DNA of 64,000 nucleotides from Pogostemon cablin. Lineage: Eukaryota > Streptophyta > Magnoliopsida > Lamiales > Lamiaceae. Below are positions 9,403 through 21,314 of the stretch, in pieces (position 1 is the first letter of the stretch; each line of letters begins with the position of its first letter). Below the pieces are notes generated by a model. It was not told where the DNA came from, searched no databases, and saw nothing but the letters and a program-made list of their open reading frames with translations. The stretch is from assembly GCA_023678885.1 (NCBI GenBank), contig CM043001.1, positions 28,339,867-28,403,866 on the forward strand, given 5' to 3'. The translations under genes were made by a program, and so were the position numbers.

Positions 9403-12198
9403 ATGGCAGCTTATGCAGCTCTTGTATCTCTGATGAACATTCTTGAGCAGATCAAGAATCATCCTCACTTTTCCACCTCTTTTGACAAAAACCAGATTGA
9501 ATCTCTTGGAAAAAATATTGATTTCTTTCTAAGTTTTGTTGAGAACTGTAATTCTAATGGAGGTGTTAGCAAAGAAGAAGCAGAAGAGATGGAGAGTCAA
9601 ATATCATCTGCAGCTCAAGAGGCTGAAGATGTCATTGAATCCCACATAGTAAATCAAATTCTTCCTGGATCTGCTGAAATCATCTTGGATGTTCGATTAC
9701 ATCATGTCAATTTCTTGCTTGATTTTGTGGAGAGAAATGATTCTGATGGAACTAAAAAAAGCAAAGAGGATGTAGGAGAACTGCAGACCCAAATGAACTC
9801 CTCCCAATTCACTCGATTACGTCGTAGATGCTTGTTTGGTTTGCAGAAGGTATTGCTAGATATGGAATCCATCAAGAATGAGGTTCACAAGATTAAAGAA
9901 CAGAGAGATTTCAACTCCTACAAGCCCACAAATTCAACACCTGCTGCTTCATCAACAGCTCTCATTACCACTGGAAAGAGCAGTACGATGGTGGGATTTG
10001 AGGATGAGTTGTATCAGCTTAACGATGTCCTGATTAGACAAGAATCAAGCCGACATATCATCTCCATTGTTGGCATGGGCGGTATGGGTAAGACTACTCT
10101 TGCTAGAAATGTTTATGAGGATTCTCTCACTGTGCATCATTTTGACTTGCGAGCTTGGGCTACCATATCTCAAGACTACAATGTGAGAGAAATCCTTTTA
10201 CAACTGCTTTCTTTCCAAGGAAAATTTACTAATGAAGCGGTGGATGAATTAGGATTATTGTTGCATAAAAGTTTAGTAGGTAGAAGGTATTTGATTGTAT
10301 TAGATGATATGTGGACTTCTGATGTTTGGGATAGTATCAAGTTTTACTTTCCGTATAATGGGACTGGAAGTAGGATAGTTATAACTACTAGGTTGTTAAA
10401 TGTGGCTACATATATGAACTCTTTCTGCATTAGGATTAACTTCTTAGATGAGCATAACAGTTGGAATCTATTTTGTCAAAATGTATTTGGGGAAGAAGAT
10501 TGTCCTCCTCTGCTTGTTGAAATTGGGATGAACATTGTTAAACAATGCAAAGGACTTCCTTTGTCTATTGTTGTTATTGGGGGGCTTCTTCGAAATTCGA
10601 GTAGGAGTGAAGAATGCTGGCAGAGTGTTGCAAGACATATAAACTCAATTCTCAGTTCAAGAGATCAATGCTTGGATGTTTTGTACTTGAGTTATAGCTA
10701 TTTGCCTGCTCATTTAAAGCCATGTTTTCTTTACATGGGAACTTATGAAGAAGACTATAAAATTCATGTCTCAGAAATTACAGAACTTTGGGTTGCAGAG
10801 GGGTTTTTGAAACCAAATGGTGCACAATTGTTAGAAGAGACTGCAGAAGATTACTTAAAGGAACTTATTGATAGGAACCTCATTTTAATTAGTGAGCATA
10901 GATCAAATGGAAAAATTAAATCTTGTCGCATCCATGATCTTTTAAGAGAGTTGTGCTTAAGGGTAGGGGAGAAGGAGAAGTTCTTTCGTGAGTTGAGAGT
11001 GCAGAGCGTACGACAAGACATGGACAGGGAGCGCCGCCTCATATTTCATGACACGACTTCAAGCTCTCGTAACAGCGAAGTGTTTAGAGCCTTTCAATCT
11101 GCCTCACTTGCCCGGTCACTGCTATGCAACGTGTCGCAGGTGCCTGATGAGTGTAGATTATTGAGAGTCTTGAAAAGAGCATTTCATTGGTCCACAGAAG
11201 CTGAACATCAGCTGGTGAACTTGAGGTACATTTCTTATTATGCTAATTGGGATGGCTCCATGTTTCCTTCCTCAATGCACCTCATCTGGTGTCTGCAAAC
11301 ATTGATCATCAAAAGGCGTAACAGGAGAACTGTTTCACCATTGGAAATTTGGAAAATGGCACAACTTAGGCATGTAAAGGGCTCTCAAATTTATGTTCCT
11401 GATCCTCCTCTGAGCGGCGAAGACGATGAATCTGTTGTTCTGAGAAACTTACAGACACTTAGAAAAGTAGTGAACTTCAGATTGAGTGAGGAGGCATGCA
11501 AGAGAATTCCCAACATCAAGAAGTTGGATTTGATGTACGGCGATATATGGAAGGGATATGATGATGGATTGTATGAGACAATCCAAAACCTTAGCCGGTT
11601 TCATAAACTTGAGTCCCTAAACATTGGCTGCTCGGAGACAAAACGAATTTACATTAGTGAGCTGGAGAACACATTCCCCAGTTCACTAAACAAGTTGTCT
11701 TTAGAAGACTGCTATTTTCACTGGGATGATTTGTCTACGGTGGTTGGTTCGTTACCCCACCTGGAAGTACTTAAGCTGAGAGGGTCTTTCTTCGACAAAC
11801 ACAAGTGGCGTTGCGTTGAGGGGGGCTTTGTTCGCCTGAAAGTACTGGAAATTAGTAATGGTAACCTGTATTATTGGAGTTTAGAAAGTGCCTCCTGTTT
11901 TCCGGTCTTGGAGAAGCTTGTCTTCAAATTGTTGAACTTGACGGAGATCCCATCCAGTGTTGGAGAAATATCAACACTTCAACTCATCCGTCTGGAACAC
12001 TGCATTGAGTGTTTGGCGATTTCAGCATTGAAAATAAAGGAGGAACAGGAGAGTTATGGGAATGATGGGCTTCTAGTTCAAGTCAGGATGTCAGGTGAGG
12101 TGGCTGATAGTTTGAGGGAGATGGTAAAAAAAGAGGGGCTGTCAATCAGTAATTTTCAACTTCTGGACAATTGGAAAGCAAAATTCACTGTCTCCTAA
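9403..12198 (+). CDS. NLR locus B: intact CC-NB-LRR disease-resistance protein (R1-like)
   Basis: A single-exon intracellular immune receptor of 931 residues. I chose ATG 9403 (MAAYAALVSLMNILEQIK) because that is the family-typical N-terminus; an upstream in-frame ATG at 9313 would add 30 unlikely residues. Order of domains: an Rx/R1-type coiled coil (1-190); NB-ARC with P-loop GMGGMGKTTLA at about 224, RNBS-A FDLRAWATISQDYN, kinase-2 YLIVLDDMW (Asp 301/302), RNBS-B GSRIVITTRL, GLPL at 384, and IHD (510-512) in place of MHD; then about 400 residues of irregular LRRs ending in a full C-terminus. Family knowledge says ADP/ATP exchange at the NB-ARC domain switches such receptors on. It is the only unbroken copy of the five in this cluster. 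Which pathogen it recognises cannot be told. Confidence 0.93.
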   Translation: MAAYAALVSLMNILEQIKNHPHFSTSFDKNQIESLGKNIDFFLSFVENCNSNGGVSKEEAEEMESQISSAAQEAEDVIESHIVNQILPGSAEIILDVRLHHVNFLLDFVERNDSDGTKKSKEDVGELQTQMNSSQFTRLRRRCLFGLQKVLLDMESIKNEVHKIKEQRDFNSYKPTNSTPAASSTALITTGKSSTMVGFEDELYQLNDVLIRQESSRHIISIVGMGGMGKTTLARNVYEDSLTVHHFDLRAWATISQDYNVREILLQLLSFQGKFTNEAVDELGLLLHKSLVGRRYLIVLDDMWTSDVWDSIKFYFPYNGTGSRIVITTRLLNVATYMNSFCIRINFLDEHNSWNLFCQNVFGEEDCPPLLVEIGMNIVKQCKGLPLSIVVIGGLLRNSSRSEECWQSVARHINSILSSRDQCLDVLYLSYSYLPAHLKPCFLYMGTYEEDYKIHVSEITELWVAEGFLKPNGAQLLEETAEDYLKELIDRNLILISEHRSNGKIKSCRIHDLLRELCLRVGEKEKFFRELRVQSVRQDMDRERRLIFHDTTSSSRNSEVFRAFQSASLARSLLCNVSQVPDECRLLRVLKRAFHWSTEAEHQLVNLRYISYYANWDGSMFPSSMHLIWCLQTLIIKRRNRRTVSPLEIWKMAQLRHVKGSQIYVPDPPLSGEDDESVVLRNLQTLRKVVNFRLSEEACKRIPNIKKLDLMYGDIWKGYDDGLYETIQNLSRFHKLESLNIGCSETKRIYISELENTFPSSLNKLSLEDCYFHWDDLSTVVGSLPHLEVLKLRGSFFDKHKWRCVEGGFVRLKVLEISNGNLYYWSLESASCFPVLEKLVFKLLNLTEIPSSVGEISTLQLIRLEHCIECLAISALKIKEEQESYGNDGLLVQVRMSGEVADSLREMVKKEGLSISNFQLLDNWKAKFTVS

Positions 12199-13598
12199 CT
12201 TCCATCATTGTGCTTTTCTTCTTCTTTTTTCCATAGCAGTTTTGTGTAGAATTTAAAATTTAGTTTGCAGGATTAGAATTCCATTCAATTGACCTTTTTA
12301 TTGTGCTGGATGCATGTTGTGTTCAAATTTATTTGTAAATTTTTTTATACGTCACAAATGAAACCTACATGCACGCTAATCTTGAAAAATCAACGTCAAC
12401 TTGATGTAAACTGCTAAATTTTATAAAAGACTCAACAACATCATATGAGTGATGTGGCAGCATATGTTATCTCATGAATTATCTGGATCAAATCAAGAAT
12501 CATCATGGCTTTTCCAATTCGCATGCGGCTTCTATTAGTATAAACAGAGTAAATGTGAAGATGATTTTAAGGAAGGAGGTAGTAATAAATAAAAAATACG
12601 TTATGCATCATCAGGTAAAAATGATAATTTTAAAATTAGGGTGTAGTGTGAAATTATTGTATTTGAGTTGTTTTACTAAAATTTAATGAAACAATCGAAA
12701 ATTAAGAAGTTTCATGGTTAAAGGATCGGAGATAATGAAATACTATGTCATCTTTTATCTTTATAATAATATTTGAAGAGTTTTTTACATGACGGTGTGG
12801 CATCAAAAGATTCACACAATTTTTTTATTTTTTAATTTTTTTTTTATTTTCTCTTTCTGTTCCACCTTCCATCATCTTTTATTTTTATAATAATAGTTGA
12901 TTAATTCTCCATTATATTTTGATTTCTTATTAATTATGATTATAATTAATAAAATTTACTTTTCATGAATAATTTTTAATAATTAATATAATTTGACTTT
13001 ATTCCACCTTTCTCTCCTTTATTAAATTTTTTAGGTCAATCACTTTCATTAGTGAGTGTATACCTCCTAAATCCATATTCATTTATGGACAATTGTATAT
13101 TATCATATCAAGAGTTAAAAGTATGAAGGGTTTGAAAGGAAGGGTTTGAAAATAATTTGCTTAGATGATGATGACAAAGTTTGCCGATCTACAACCAGTG
13201 TTGTGTATAGGAAGGTGCTTAACAATATATGATAAAATTACATTTTGTTATTCTCATAGTGATAATTTTGATAGAGTATTATGTTGTACTCCAACAATAT
13301 CCTTTGAAATATTTGAATTTAAAAATATACATTTTATCTGCAAAATTAAAAGTCAAAATTTTTAATAAATATAATTTAAAAATGAGAATTGTAAGTCATT
13401 AATCTTATCGTATATCAAAATATTATAATTACAAATTAAAAAATAAAAAACAACTAATTGATCAGTGTTATGCACGATTTTTGTACTAGCACGTATAAAT
13501 TCACACATATTATAGTTGGATAAATAAACTAGTAATTAATTTGAGTAAAAGTATAAAGGCATTTGATTAAGAATATATAAAAATAGAAATCCCCAAAT
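12199..13598. other. Intergenic/degraded 5' part of NLR locus C
   Basis: AT-rich sequence without a gene, except the coiled-coil remnant at 12454-12540. No clear repeat boundaries were found to explain the roughly 1 kb separating that remnant from the NB-ARC part. Confidence 0.5.
12454..12540 (+). pseudogene. Remnant of the NLR locus C coiled-coil start
   Basis: GATGTGGCAGCATATG followed by ATCAAGAATCATC aligns with the first about 35 codons of locus B (start of the coiled coil, MAAYAAL...QIKNH). The start codon has become GTG (12454-12456), and about ten bases are missing, which shifts the frame into a TGA. It lies in the same orientation about 1.1 kb upstream of the locus C NB-ARC domain. 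I infer that it is the original 5' end of that gene. Confidence 0.7.
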
Positions 13599-13599
13599 T

Positions 13600-15707
13600 C
13601 CACTGTTACAGCCGGAAAGAGTACTAGTATGGTGGGATTTGATGATGAGTTGTATCAACTTAAGGATGTTCTCACCGGACAACAATCCAGTTTACAGATC
13701 ATCTCAATTGTTGGTATGGGTGGAGCAGGTAAGACTACACTTGCTAAAAATGTTTATGAAGATTCTGTCATTATGCATCATTTTGACTTGCGTGCTTGGG
13801 CTACCATTTCTCAAGATTACAATGTGAGAGATGTTCTTTTACAATTACTTTCTTTAACTACTGGAACTGTTGCTGAATTAGCTGAAAGGTTATATAAGAG
13901 ATTATTTGGCAGAAGATATTTGATTATATTAGATGATATGTGGAGTGTTGAGGTTTGGGATAGCATAAAGTTCTACTTTCCGGACTTTGGTGATGGAAGT
14001 CGGGTCGTTCTAACTACTAGGTTGTCTAATGTGGCTTCCCAGTTGGGCTCTATTTGTACTAGAATTAATTTCTTGGATGAGCATAAAAGTTGGATTTTAT
14101 TTTGTCGAGAAGTATTTGGTCAAGAAGATTGTCCGCTTGAGATGGTGGGAATTGGGAAGGATATTGTTAAACAATGCACAGGACTTCCGTTGTCCATTGT
14201 AGTGATTGGGGGGCTTCTTCGGAAGTCACATAGGACTGTAGAATACTGGCAGAATATTTCAAACAACATACATTCAATTCTCAAATCAAGTGAGAAGGGA
14301 CAATGTTTGGATGTGTTATATTTGAGTTACACTCACTTGCCTGCTCATCTAAAACCATGTTTTATTTATATGGGAATTTTTCCAGAAGATTGTGCCATCC
14401 GTGTCTCCCTAGTTATCTACCTCTGGGTTGCCGAGGGGTGTTTGAAACCAAATGGTGTACAAATGTTAGAGGAGATTGCTGAGGATTATTTGAAGGATCT
14501 TATTGATAGAAATCTCATTTTAATTAATGCACATAGTTCAAATGGGAAAATCAAATCTTGTCGGGTTCATGATCTTTTAAGAGAGCTATGCTTAATGGTG
14601 GCTTATAAAGAGAAGTTATTTTTGGAGGTGTGGCGGCAAATCTTACCACAAGGTTTGGATGGTGTTCGTCGTCTCATGAATCGGGACCTTGAAGCTCTGC
14701 GATCAGCATCACATGCTCGTTCAATGATATTGTCACGTTATTGGTTTGGGGTACCGGTTAAGTCATGTAGATTGTTGAGAGCTGAAGTTTCTTATAGGTC
14801 CTTGGAAAATGAATTTCTGAAGGTCAACCAACGGTATATTGCTGCTTCCCAACCTGTATGGTCAAGGTTTCTTAATCCATCAATATCCCTGTTTTGGAAT
14901 CTTCAAACATTGGTTATAAGAGAAACTAGTATGCTGATTGATGATGCACCATTGGAGATTTGGAAGATGACTCAGCTCAGGCATCTAGATTGCGATGAGA
15001 TCTTTCTTGCTGATCCTTCTCCGAGTGATGGTGCTTTGAGACACTTACAGACACTCAAACAAGTAGTGAATTTCAGGTTGAGCGAGGAGGCTTGTAAGAG
15101 AATTCCCAACGTCAAGATATTGTGCTTAAGGTATGGCTATTTCTGGGAGAGATTTAAAATTACTGGGCGCCATCATGACATGCTTCAAAATCTTGGCCGT
15201 TTAGAAAAATTAGAATCACTAAAGATCATGTGTGCAGATAACACTTTGCTTGATTTGCCGAAGGAGGCATTTCCCAAGCTCATTTCACTAAAGAAGCTAT
15301 GTTTGAAAAGCCACATGCTTGGAGAATGGTCGATGATAAGTGCTTCGTTGCCCCAACTACAGGCTCTCAAGCTTCACAGAGACCCTTTCGGATGGTTACA
15401 TAAGAACTGGATACTGAGGAATTGTGTTGAAGGGGGATTTACTCGCCTGAAGTTCCTCCAAATTGAAGATAAGAATCTGGAATCTTGGACTTTAGACAGC
15501 CCCTCGTGTTTTCCAGTCTTGGAAACTCTCATCCTCGTCGAATTGTTGAAATTGAAAGAGATCCCATCAAAATTCGGGGAGATATCAACACTCCAACTTA
15601 TTCGATTGAAACGGTGCACTGAGTCTCTGCTACTTTCAGCTATGAAAATCAAGGAAGAACAACTCAATTTTGGGAATGATGGTCTTCTTATTCAAGTTGA
15701 TGGATAG
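13600..15707 (+). pseudogene. NLR locus C: NB-ARC-LRR lacking its coiled coil
   Basis: The frame from ATG 13629 reads 692 residues without a break, but homology to locus B already begins at about 13600 (a TAGKST-like stretch) and the coiled coil is absent. The ATG is simply the conserved Met of MVGFDDELYQL just before the NB-ARC domain. Motifs seen: P-loop GMGGAGKTTLA, RNBS-A FDLRAWATISQDYN, kinase-2 YLIILDDMW, RNBS-B GSRVVLTTRL, CTGLPLSIVVIGG, VHD in place of MHD, then LRRs. It ends with IQVDG and a stop about 40 residues before the end of locus B. Locus A has nearly the same end, so this short C-terminus may be normal for an A/C subfamily. It could be a 5'-decayed pseudogene or a truncated NB-LRR; I favour the first. 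The NB-ARC-LRR reading frame itself looks selectively intact or only recently released. Confidence 0.75.
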
Positions 15708-15877
15708 CTTGCCATTTCTTGTCTTCATGTATGTATTTGGATTGAGATTTCTGAAATATATTTTCTGTCTCTTCCCAAATTAATTCAATCACCAAATGTC
15801 TAAATTGTGGGCATTGATCACACAAACTTTGGCCAACTATGCTTGAAATTTTATCTAAATTTCTGTGTTAGTGTATG

Positions 15878-16459
15878 TAGGCATGGCAATGGGGCGGATC
15901 GGGCCGGGTACCTAGGTGGCCCGCCCCGCCCCGTGCCCCTTTTTCCCGCCCCGCCCCGGTACGGGTCGGCTATTGAGGACCCGTGCCCGTCCCTATGCGG
16001 AGCGGGTCCGCCCCGCCCCGCCCGTTTTTTTTTTTAATTATAATAAATTCAAATATAAAATTTTAAATTAAAATAAAATGAAGTAAATTTAAATTTTAAA
16101 TTAAATAATTAAACTTTATTTTCATTTTTAAAATTATTTTATTACATTATATATTCAATGATATATATAATATTGTAATAAAATATTTTGTAATAGTTAT
16201 ATATAATTCCTATATATGATTTTTTTATTTAAGTTAAATAAAAATGTATGTATAATATTTAATATAAATTAATAAATTATATTATATAATAAATATTTTA
16301 AATAAAAAATTTTATATTTTAGGGGCGGGGCGGGCCGGGGCGAGGCTAGGACCCAGATCCGACCTGGCCCGTACACGGGGCGGGGCGGACCTGCCCCATT
16401 CTCTGTGCGGGGCGGGGCGGACCCGGCCCAATCGGGGCGGGCCCAAATTGCCATCCCTA
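15878..16459. mobile_element. hAT-type MITE 1, GC-rich arms
   Basis: 582 bp, flanked by the perfect 8-bp target duplication AGTGTATG (15870-15877 and 16460-16467). Ends are TAGGCATGGCAAT and the matching inverted ATTGCCATCCCTA. The arms are built from repeated GGGGCGG / CCCGCCCCG motifs, and the core is very AT-rich. No transposase. An 8-bp duplication and TAGGG-type ends fit the hAT superfamily. Confidence 0.9.
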
Positions 16460-16497
16460 AGTGTATGTTGCCTAGTGGTATGAGTGGCACTTGGGAT

Positions 16498-17005
16498 TAG
16501 GGGTGGCAATTTCCGACACGACACGATAGCACGACACGAGCACGACACGATAATTGCGGGTTAGTGTTTGGTCTTATTGGGTTCGTGTCATTATCGTGTC
16601 AACCCAATAAGGACACGAAAATTTCGTGCGTGTTCGTGTTGGGTTCGTGTCAACCCGTTAAACACGATTAATATAACAGATGACTCATTAACCCGTTAAC
16701 AACCCAATAACCTGTTAACAACCCAATATAAATATAAAATTAGAAAAATATATGATAAAAATACTTATTAATAATTTAAAAATATATTAATTAATTTTTT
16801 TTTATTTTAATTATTATTTTTTATTTTTTTTATTTTTTTATTTTCTTATTGTGTTGTTATCGTGTCGTGTCAACCCGTTATTTTTCGTGTTCGTGTCGTG
16901 TTGGAACGAATTCTTATCGTGTCGTGTTCGGGTTTACCCTTATCGTGTCGTGTCGCTATCGTGTCGACACGAAACCCAACCCATTAACACGAATTGCCAC
17001 CCCTA
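16498..17005. mobile_element. hAT-type MITE 2, GACACGA-rich arms
   Basis: 508 bp, flanked by the perfect 8-bp target duplication CTTGGGAT (16490-16497 and 17006-17013). Ends TAGGGGTGGCAATTTC and inverted GAATTGCCACCCCTA. The arms are made of reiterated CACGACACGA / TCGTGTCGTG motifs, with an AT-rich core. It shares the outermost bases with MITE 1, 38 bp away, but not the arm sequence. Confidence 0.9.
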
Positions 17006-19120
17006 CTTGGGATTGAACATCCAAACGTATCTAAAACTAATCTAACTCCGAATTTCAACTCAGAGCATAACACAACTCTTTTAACATATATCTAATGTTA
17101 AAAATGCATACTATAAAGACAGGATTAAAGATTAATCCTCATGGAGTTATACTAGTCCATATATATTATTGATTGACAGACCCTTTTTTTCCACCATCTC
17201 CCTCAACCTCTCATCCTCCTCAGGTAGCATCATAACTTTAATTTGAAGGCCAACATTCCCATAACTCTCTTGTTCTTCCTTCATATTCATTGCTAAAATC
17301 ACCAAAGGAGCACAGCAATACAACAATTGAATAAGTTGAAGGGTTGGTATTTCCGGAGGGATCTCATTCAACTCCCACAAATATATGTAGAACGAGCTTC
17401 TCCAACACTGGAAAATACGAGGCACTTGCTAAAGTCCAGTACTTCAGACTCAAATCTTGAATTTGCAAGAATTTCAGTCGAAGAAATTCACCCTCAGCAC
17501 AACTCCACTCACCACCACTGAGAGGGGCTTCCACTTTGAGAACTTCTAGTTGGGGCAACGAAGCACTCATCATCGACAAATCTTCCCAATCAAAGATTTC
17601 TCCTCTTAAGCACAACTTCTTTAGTGATCTGGAGAATGCCTTGCTTTACACCTTTTTGTTTGAAGTTCTCCATTTCTCGCGCCATCTTATGTTCAATGAT
17701 TCAAGTTTATCCAAACATCCAAGATTCTGAAGATCGTCGAATGAGCCATCTTCATACCCCCTCAAGCGACTACCGTACAACAAATGCAGTTTCTTGATGT
17801 TGGAAATCCTCTTACAGACCTCCTCACTTTACCTGAAATTCACTACAGTTGCAAATGTCTGCAAGTTCTGCAAAACAACCAAGTGATCATCTTCGTCTCT
17901 CTGAGGAGGATCAGGGAGAAAATCCAAGGGCCCTTAAGATGCCTAAGCTGTCTCATCTTCCAGATTTCCAACGTTAGAGAACAATGCAATAACTCAACAT
18001 CTTCAATAATCAATGTCTGCAGATTCCAAAACAGAGATATTGAAGAAGGCATAAGTAAATCAAACCAAGGGCTGGAGTTCTGATTCTGCAACAACTCAGC
18101 TTGTATGTGGTAAGGAACAACACTCCTTTCCAAAACTCTCAACAACCTATACTTTACTACATCAACCTGACTACAAATCGGCGAATGATCAAGTGATGTT
18201 AAATCAGAGACTTGGTAGTTGTCATGAAATATGAGGGGACGTTCACTATCTACGCCACGTTGAATGCTATTCACCTTCACCACACTAAAGAATTTCTCTT
18301 TATTAGCCACCCATTGCCATAAATCTCTTAAAAGTTAATGCATGTTACAAGATTTGATCTTCCCATTCGAGCCATATGCACACTAACCAAAACAAGATTT
18401 CTATCAATAAGATCATTCAAATAGTCATCCGCAGTCTCTTCCAAAACCTGTCCGCCATTCGGTTTCAAAAATCCCTCCGCAATCCAGAGTTCTGTGATTT
18501 CGGAGGCACGAATCTCACTGCCTTCTTTAAAAGTTCCAATGTAAAGAAAACACGGCTTCAGATGAGCAGGCAAGTGACTATAACTCAAATACAATACGTC
18601 CAAACATTGTCCATTTTCCTTTGAATTGAGAATTGAGTTTATATTGTCTGCAATATTTTGCCAATACTCTACTGTCCTATGTGACTTCTGAAGAAGCCCT
18701 GCAATCACAATTATGGACAATGGGAGTCCTTTGCAAAGTTCAACAATCTTCTTTCCGATTCCCATTAGCTCATGAGGGCATTCTTCTTTCCCAAATACTT
18801 CTCGACAAAACAGATCCCAACTTTTATGTTCGTCTAAGAAGTTAACATTAATTCACGAAGACCCCGACCGGGTAGCCAGCTCTGTCAACCTAGTTGTTAG
18901 CACAACACGACTTCTATTACCATTTTCTGGAAAGAAAAACTTCAGTTTGTCCCAAACATTAACGCTCCATACATCGTCTAACACAATCAGATATCGTCTA
19001 CCAAATAAATGTTTATATAACTGGTGTCCTAATCCGTCCTCTGTTTCATCAGTGAATTTTCCTTGGATAGACAGTAGCTGTAATAAGATTTCTGTCACAT
19101 TGTACTCTTGTGATATTGTA

Positions 19121-21275
19121 TGTCACACCCCAATTTTCTCAATAAAGAAATTCCCATATATATATTTTTTTTTTAAATAGGGCATTAAATAGGGCTTGAT
19201 AAAATATTTTAGTTATTGAATAAAAAATATAAATGAGTATCCTAAGATAAAGGATTTAAAAATAAGGGACAAGTCCCATAAGTTTCATTAAACTTTAAAT
19301 GATTAAGGCAAATATAAAGAACTCAATAAGAATTTAGTCCTATAAGTTCTTGCTATTTTATTTTAAGAAGAATAATTAGCAAAAAGCCTTTAAGGAAAAG
19401 GACTACAAGTTTATTTCCAAGTTTATAACAAATAAATTCATAACTCACGGGACTAATCAATTAAATTAAAATAATAATAATAATAAATAAATAAATAAAA
19501 CCTATCATGCAACAAAAAATTAACAAAAATGAAAATTTAGCAGAATAAAGGAAAGTTTTATAAGAATAGATTCTGTAAGTTTAAGCAAATTTCTGCAATA
19601 TAATTTAAAATCTCAACTTGGCCCACGAATAAATTTGAAATTTTATTTATTTAAATGAAAATGCCAATTCAGTTTTAATGTACTGAATAACCAATTATTA
19701 ATTAAAAACTTAACTAAAAAGAAATAGTGCATCCACTATACTACATACACACACAATTATATACACACATTAAACTTAAGAGATCAGTAACGAAATTAAA
19801 TTTGGCATCCCCCAATATCAACAAACCAATATTTAATAATTCGTAACAAAATTCGTAACTAATCCATATTCCGGAAGCAATGAAACATATGAGATCCCAC
19901 CTATTTTTCGAAAAAGGACTAATCCAAATCTCGTCCCATTTTCACAAAACCAACAGTAACCAAAAATATGAAAAATTGATAATCAGTAGCATATATATAT
20001 GGTACTAATTTATTGTAAATAATCCAAATGATTTCAAGTTCCCATCGTATGATACCAACACTAAACTTGTATGTAATAAGAAAACCAACATCACAAGTCA
20101 TCAATAATTTCGAATAACACAAAATACCATGTAGTCTGATGATTCAAATTTAAGACATAATAAAAAGGAACTTAGAGTATGCAATCGCAAAGCTCGATTT
20201 GTTTTTTTTTTTTTTTCCGAAATTTTTATGCCATGAGTAAGATAAGAATGAAATAAGGGCAGCGAACTTATTAGCAATTTTATATAGTCTCCTCTTGCTC
20301 GACACACCCCCGCTCGTACGCTAGCGCCGCGCTTTAATCTGAAAGGAAGGTAGATTGTTGGGGTGAGCAACCACACGCTCAGTGAAAATCTTTACCCATG
20401 CTCATACAAGTAAAAATAATTCATATACAATAATTTAAATTTTACTTACAAAACATTCCTGACATATTGATAAGGCACCTTTTTGGTCCTTTATCCGTGA
20501 CTTTTAAGATACGACATCGATTCGTTACCCGTGATAATAGCAAGGCACCACAATAGTCCCAACCCGTATTGCACATATGATTCACATAATCCACATCAAG
20601 ATCATAACAAGATGATAATATTCCAGTTAAAAATAAACTATCACATACGAAATATTTCACATATATAAGATGAGAGAAATCCCCACCTTTCAACCACGTA
20701 AAAGTATTGAATTCGAGTAATAAGCGTCGCGATCAGACCTTTCGAAACCTATAATCATTCATCTATACGTTACTATTCAAGACATAATATGATAATAAAA
20801 TCCAAATAGGATAAGAGTAGAAGATTTAAGGGAATAGGATCAATGGAATTGAAAGGAAAAAGAAAGAGATTGAAGGCATTGTTACCCTTCTCTCTTCGTG
20901 TGAGTGCTGCCGGTGGTTGTAATTGTGAGTATCGTGAAAGAATAAAGAAATATTCAGTTTTATACTTGGATGGCTGGGCAATCTCTCCAAACAAATAACG
21001 CGTATGAGAGGTCAACCTTTCCTTAATAAAGAGAACAATCAATCAAATTTTGAATTTGATTGCAGGGAAGATATTTCGTTGAAAAGAGACGAGATTTGAT
21101 AATATTTTTCTTGGGCAGGAAGAATTTCATGTATAAGGAAAGTGGATCACATGTTGATACTCTCTCATTCACACGGCTGAAATTAAATAATTGGCTGGAC
21201 AGGTTTCACGCTTGTATAGGGCTTCTAAGGGTTGGGCCTCAAATAATTCACGTAATTAATTTTCAGGGTATTACA
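19121..21275 (-). repeat. 3' LTR of the Tekay-type element
   Basis: Near-identical direct repeat of 27054-29210. Small ORFs inside it (for example 20101-20376) are duplicated in the other LTR and are not considered genes. Confidence 0.95.
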
Positions 21276-21291
21276 TTCTACCCTTCTTATA
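21276..21291 (-). promoter_or_regulatory. Polypurine tract of the Tekay-type element
   Basis: On the minus strand, ATAAGAAGGGTAGA directly precedes the 3' LTR (TGTAATACCC end). It is purine-rich and in the right position for plus-strand priming. Confidence 0.75.
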
Positions 21292-21314
21292 AAAATTTCG
21301 TCCTCGAAATTCTA

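Noticed and set aside
15807..16548. Pro/Arg-rich small frames on both strands
   Set aside because: They are translations of the GC-rich arms of hAT MITE 1.
16467..17030. Possible tRNA-derived SINE (CCTAGTGGTATGAGTGG and GGGATTGAACATCC)
   Set aside because: With MITE 2 removed, the A-box-like and B-box-like words come too close together and there is no defined SINE body or tail.
20101..20693. Frames of 83-91 codons, repeated identically at 28036-28628
   Set aside because: Both lie inside the LTRs of the Tekay-type element; duplicated because the LTRs are near-identical, not because they are genes.
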